The notes below the pieces were generated by a model. It was not told the origin of the DNA. It searched no databases and saw only the letters and a list, made by a program, of their open reading frames with translations. From Bog-473 sp963738135 (lineage in GTDB: Bacteria > Actinomycetota > Acidimicrobiia > Acidimicrobiales > RAAP-2): a stretch of 64,000 nt of DNA. The DNA lies in NCBI GenBank assembly GCA_963738135.1, contig CAVTVK010000004.1:124001-188000 (forward strand). Reading direction: 5' to 3'. Position numbers and translations under genes: made by a program. Below, piece by piece: positions 62,622 to 64,000 of this stretch (position 1 is its first letter; the number at the start of each line of letters is the position of its first letter).

Positions 62622-63416
62622 TTACGGCAGGAGCAGCGCTCCGAGGCGCCGCCGGGTGATGACGACCCCGACCACCGCCATTGCTAGCAGGTAGGCGATA
62701 TGGAGCAGGAGGGTCCACGCCCAGATGCCCAGGTCGGCCGCCCGACACAGCACCACCCCCTGGTACAAGGGGGTCACACGCACGACGGCCTGCAGCCAGC
62801 CCGGGTACACGGTCAGAGGGTAGAAGGTGGCGGAGAAGAGGAAGAGAGGGATGAAGGCCAGCGAGACCATGTCGAAGTCCTGCCACGTCCGCATGTAGGT
62901 GGTGCCGGCCATGCCGGCCGAGGCGAAGGCCAGGCTGATGAGCACGGCGGCCGGCCAGCACAGGATGGCCCACGGCGAGACGATGTAGCCGAGGATCGCC
63001 ATGATGGCCAGGAACGCGCCCGAATAGAGCGCTCCCCGGATGACGCACCAGCTGAGCTCGCCCAGCGCCACGTCCGTGACACTCAGGGGCGTCGAGAGCA
63101 TGGCGTCGTAGGTCTTGGCGATCTTCAGCTTGAAGAAGACGAGGAAGGTCGAATCGAGCATGGCGCCGTTCATGGCGGACGAGGCCAGGAGGCCGGGTGC
63201 CACGAAGGCGGTGTAGGGGATCTCACGGCCGTCCACGTTGATGGGCCCGACCAGGTGTGACAGCCCCACTCCGATGGAGAGCAGGTAGAAGAGCGGCTCG
63301 AAGAACCCCGAGATGATGAAGATCCAGGAGCGCCGGTAGACGAGGATGTTCCGCTCGAGCACCCGGGTGGCATGGCGCCCCCCCAGGAGGGCCAGGGGCG
63401 TGATGCGTGCCGCCAC
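62622..63416 (-). CDS. ABC-2 type transporter permease
   Basis: 264 residues, GTG 63416. Six helices: WIFIISGFFEPLFYLLSIGV, YTAFVAPGLLASSAMNGAML, YSGAFLAIMAILGYIVSPWA, AAVLISLAFASAGMAGTTYM, MVSLAFIPLFLFSATFYPLT, and LLLHIAYLLAMAVVGVVITR. PLSVTDVALGELSWCVIRG matches the coupling region of NodJ/DrrB-like exporters. It exports a lipid-linked compound, polysaccharide or drug. A similar permease, broken by the window end, lies directly upstream, so two non-identical subunits form the channel. The ATP-binding subunit would be beyond the window. Confidence 0.9.
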   Translation of the reverse strand: MAARITPLALLGGRHATRVLERNILVYRRSWIFIISGFFEPLFYLLSIGVGLSHLVGPINVDGREIPYTAFVAPGLLASSAMNGAMLDSTFLVFFKLKIAKTYDAMLSTPLSVTDVALGELSWCVIRGALYSGAFLAIMAILGYIVSPWAILCWPAAVLISLAFASAGMAGTTYMRTWQDFDMVSLAFIPLFLFSATFYPLTVYPGWLQAVVRVTPLYQGVVLCRAADLGIWAWTLLLHIAYLLAMAVVGVVITRRRLGALLLP

Positions 63417-63472
63417 CCCGGGGGACCGCTGGTCCAGGGCAGTGCCCGTACCCGTGGAGGTGTGTCACGGCC

Positions 63473-64000
63473 TCAGACCACCAACTTCTTGGCGAAGGTC
63501 CGCCGACCGACCGCATAGCCCGCGCCGAGCAGCGCGGCCAGGTAGGCGGCATGCCCGAAATCGGCCCAACTCACCTGCCCGAGCGTCAGATCGCGGCACA
63601 GCGTGACGCCGTGGTACAGCGGCGTGCAGTAGGCCACGACTTCGAGCCACGTCGGCAGCTGCGAAATCGGGAAGAAGGTCCCCGAAAAGAGGAACATCGG
63701 GATGATGGCGAACCGGTACAGGGTCGAGAAAGAGGAGTCCTTGTCCTGCGTGGCAGCGAATGCGCTGACGGGCCCGGCGAAGGCCATGCCGGTCAGAACG
63801 GCGGCGGGAAGGGCCAAGATGGCCCACGGGGAGTAGACAACCCCGAAGATCGCCATCACGGTCAGGTAGATGGAGCTCACGATGGCGAGGCGCGCCGCGA
63901 TCCAGGCCAGGTGCCCGAGCAGCACGTCGTAGACGCTGAGCGGTCCCGCCAGTTGGGCGAAATAGGTGCGCACCCATTTGATGGCGCCCATCACCGGGTA
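63473..64000 (-). CDS. ABC-2 type transporter permease, 5' end outside the window
   Basis: The frame is open to the window edge, so the start is missing; 175 residues are visible. KWVRTYFAQLAGPLSVYDVL, GHLAWIAARLAIVSSIYLTV and SGTFFPISQLPTWLEVVAYC align with the same parts of the neighbouring permease (PLSVTDVALGELSWCV, SATFYPLTVYPGWLQAVVRV). The last two-thirds hold five helices. The stop (63475-63473) is 56 bp before the GTG of the second permease, so they form one operon. An ATPase gene is likely just upstream. Confidence 0.87.
   Translation of the reverse strand, partial: YPVMGAIKWVRTYFAQLAGPLSVYDVLLGHLAWIAARLAIVSSIYLTVMAIFGVVYSPWAILALPAAVLTGMAFAGPVSAFAATQDKDSSFSTLYRFAIIPMFLFSGTFFPISQLPTWLEVVAYCTPLYHGVTLCRDLTLGQVSWADFGHAAYLAALLGAGYAVGRRTFAKKLVV

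Overview
The window is a 64 kb piece of a GC-rich, gene-dense chromosome. By eye GC is close to 70%, GTG starts are common and stop/start overlaps (ATGA, GTGA) are frequent. A SigB/SigF-type sigma operon with an STAS partner and a SpoIIE phosphatase, an ImuA'-ImuB-DnaE2 mutasome behind a GAAC-N4-GTTC LexA box, Tat signals and many CoA/SDR/dioxygenase genes point to Actinomycetota. An Acidimicrobiia-like soil or aquatic lineage is my best guess from gene content, not from a marker gene. No rRNA, tRNA, CRISPR array, insertion sequence or phage was seen.

Layout. 1-2 kb: end of a phytanoyl-CoA dioxygenase-like gene, a hypothetical gene, and a minus-strand aromatic-type trio (EthD, VOC, SnoaL). 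2.2-7.3 kb: SOS mutasome dnaE2-imuB-imuA', divergent from an SRAP/YedK gene. 8.2-9.8 kb: Tat-exported phospholipase C, joined to the SRAP gene by an array of 17-bp repeats that copy its ribosome-binding site and start. 9.9-35 kb: mostly single genes and pairs for metabolism (histidine phosphatase, MaoC, hydrolases, amidohydrolase, aldo/keto reductase, questin-oxidase-like, CaiB transferase, pirin, a three-part thioredoxin-reductase-like fusion, threonine dehydratase, NagB, sulfotransferase, TauD dioxygenase, cadmium transporter, SDR). 35.3-44.6 kb: a minus-strand run reading tryptophan 2,3-dioxygenase, ATP-grasp ligase, MFS-LivF fusion, LivH-LivM fusion, LivG and a substrate-binding protein. 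44.7-50.5 kb: a tightly overlapped catabolic operon (GH4-type glycosidase, hydroxyacid dehydrogenase, aldolase, FGGY kinase, LarA-like racemase). 50.5-56.4 kb: small enzymes, two SDRs and an APC permease. 56.5-62 kb: STAS, RsbW-like and sigma factor genes, divergent from a 1221-residue SpoIIE/HATPase sensor that has a SigB-type promoter. 62-64 kb: orphan ParA and two ABC-2 permeases, the second cut by the window end.

A caution on sequence quality. At least fifteen otherwise well-conserved genes carry one to three single-base shifts, often at short G/C runs. Pairs of shifts sometimes compensate within one gene. This looks more like uncorrected indels than decay, and I annotate each such gene as one locus with the shift position noted. 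The 42-53.8 kb and 54.7-64 kb parts show none. Separately, two loci (13.6 and 16.7 kb) look like N- and C-terminal ends of larger proteins joined in frame, and ImuB is much shorter than its family.

The most unusual content is the MFS-LivF/LivHM/LivG/SBP hybrid transporter linked to tryptophan dioxygenase and an ATP-grasp ligase. Next come the stress-sigma module, whose anti-sigma protein has lost its ATP-binding motifs while the phosphatase keeps an intact kinase-like domain, and the array of duplicated translation-initiation sites at 8.2 kb.
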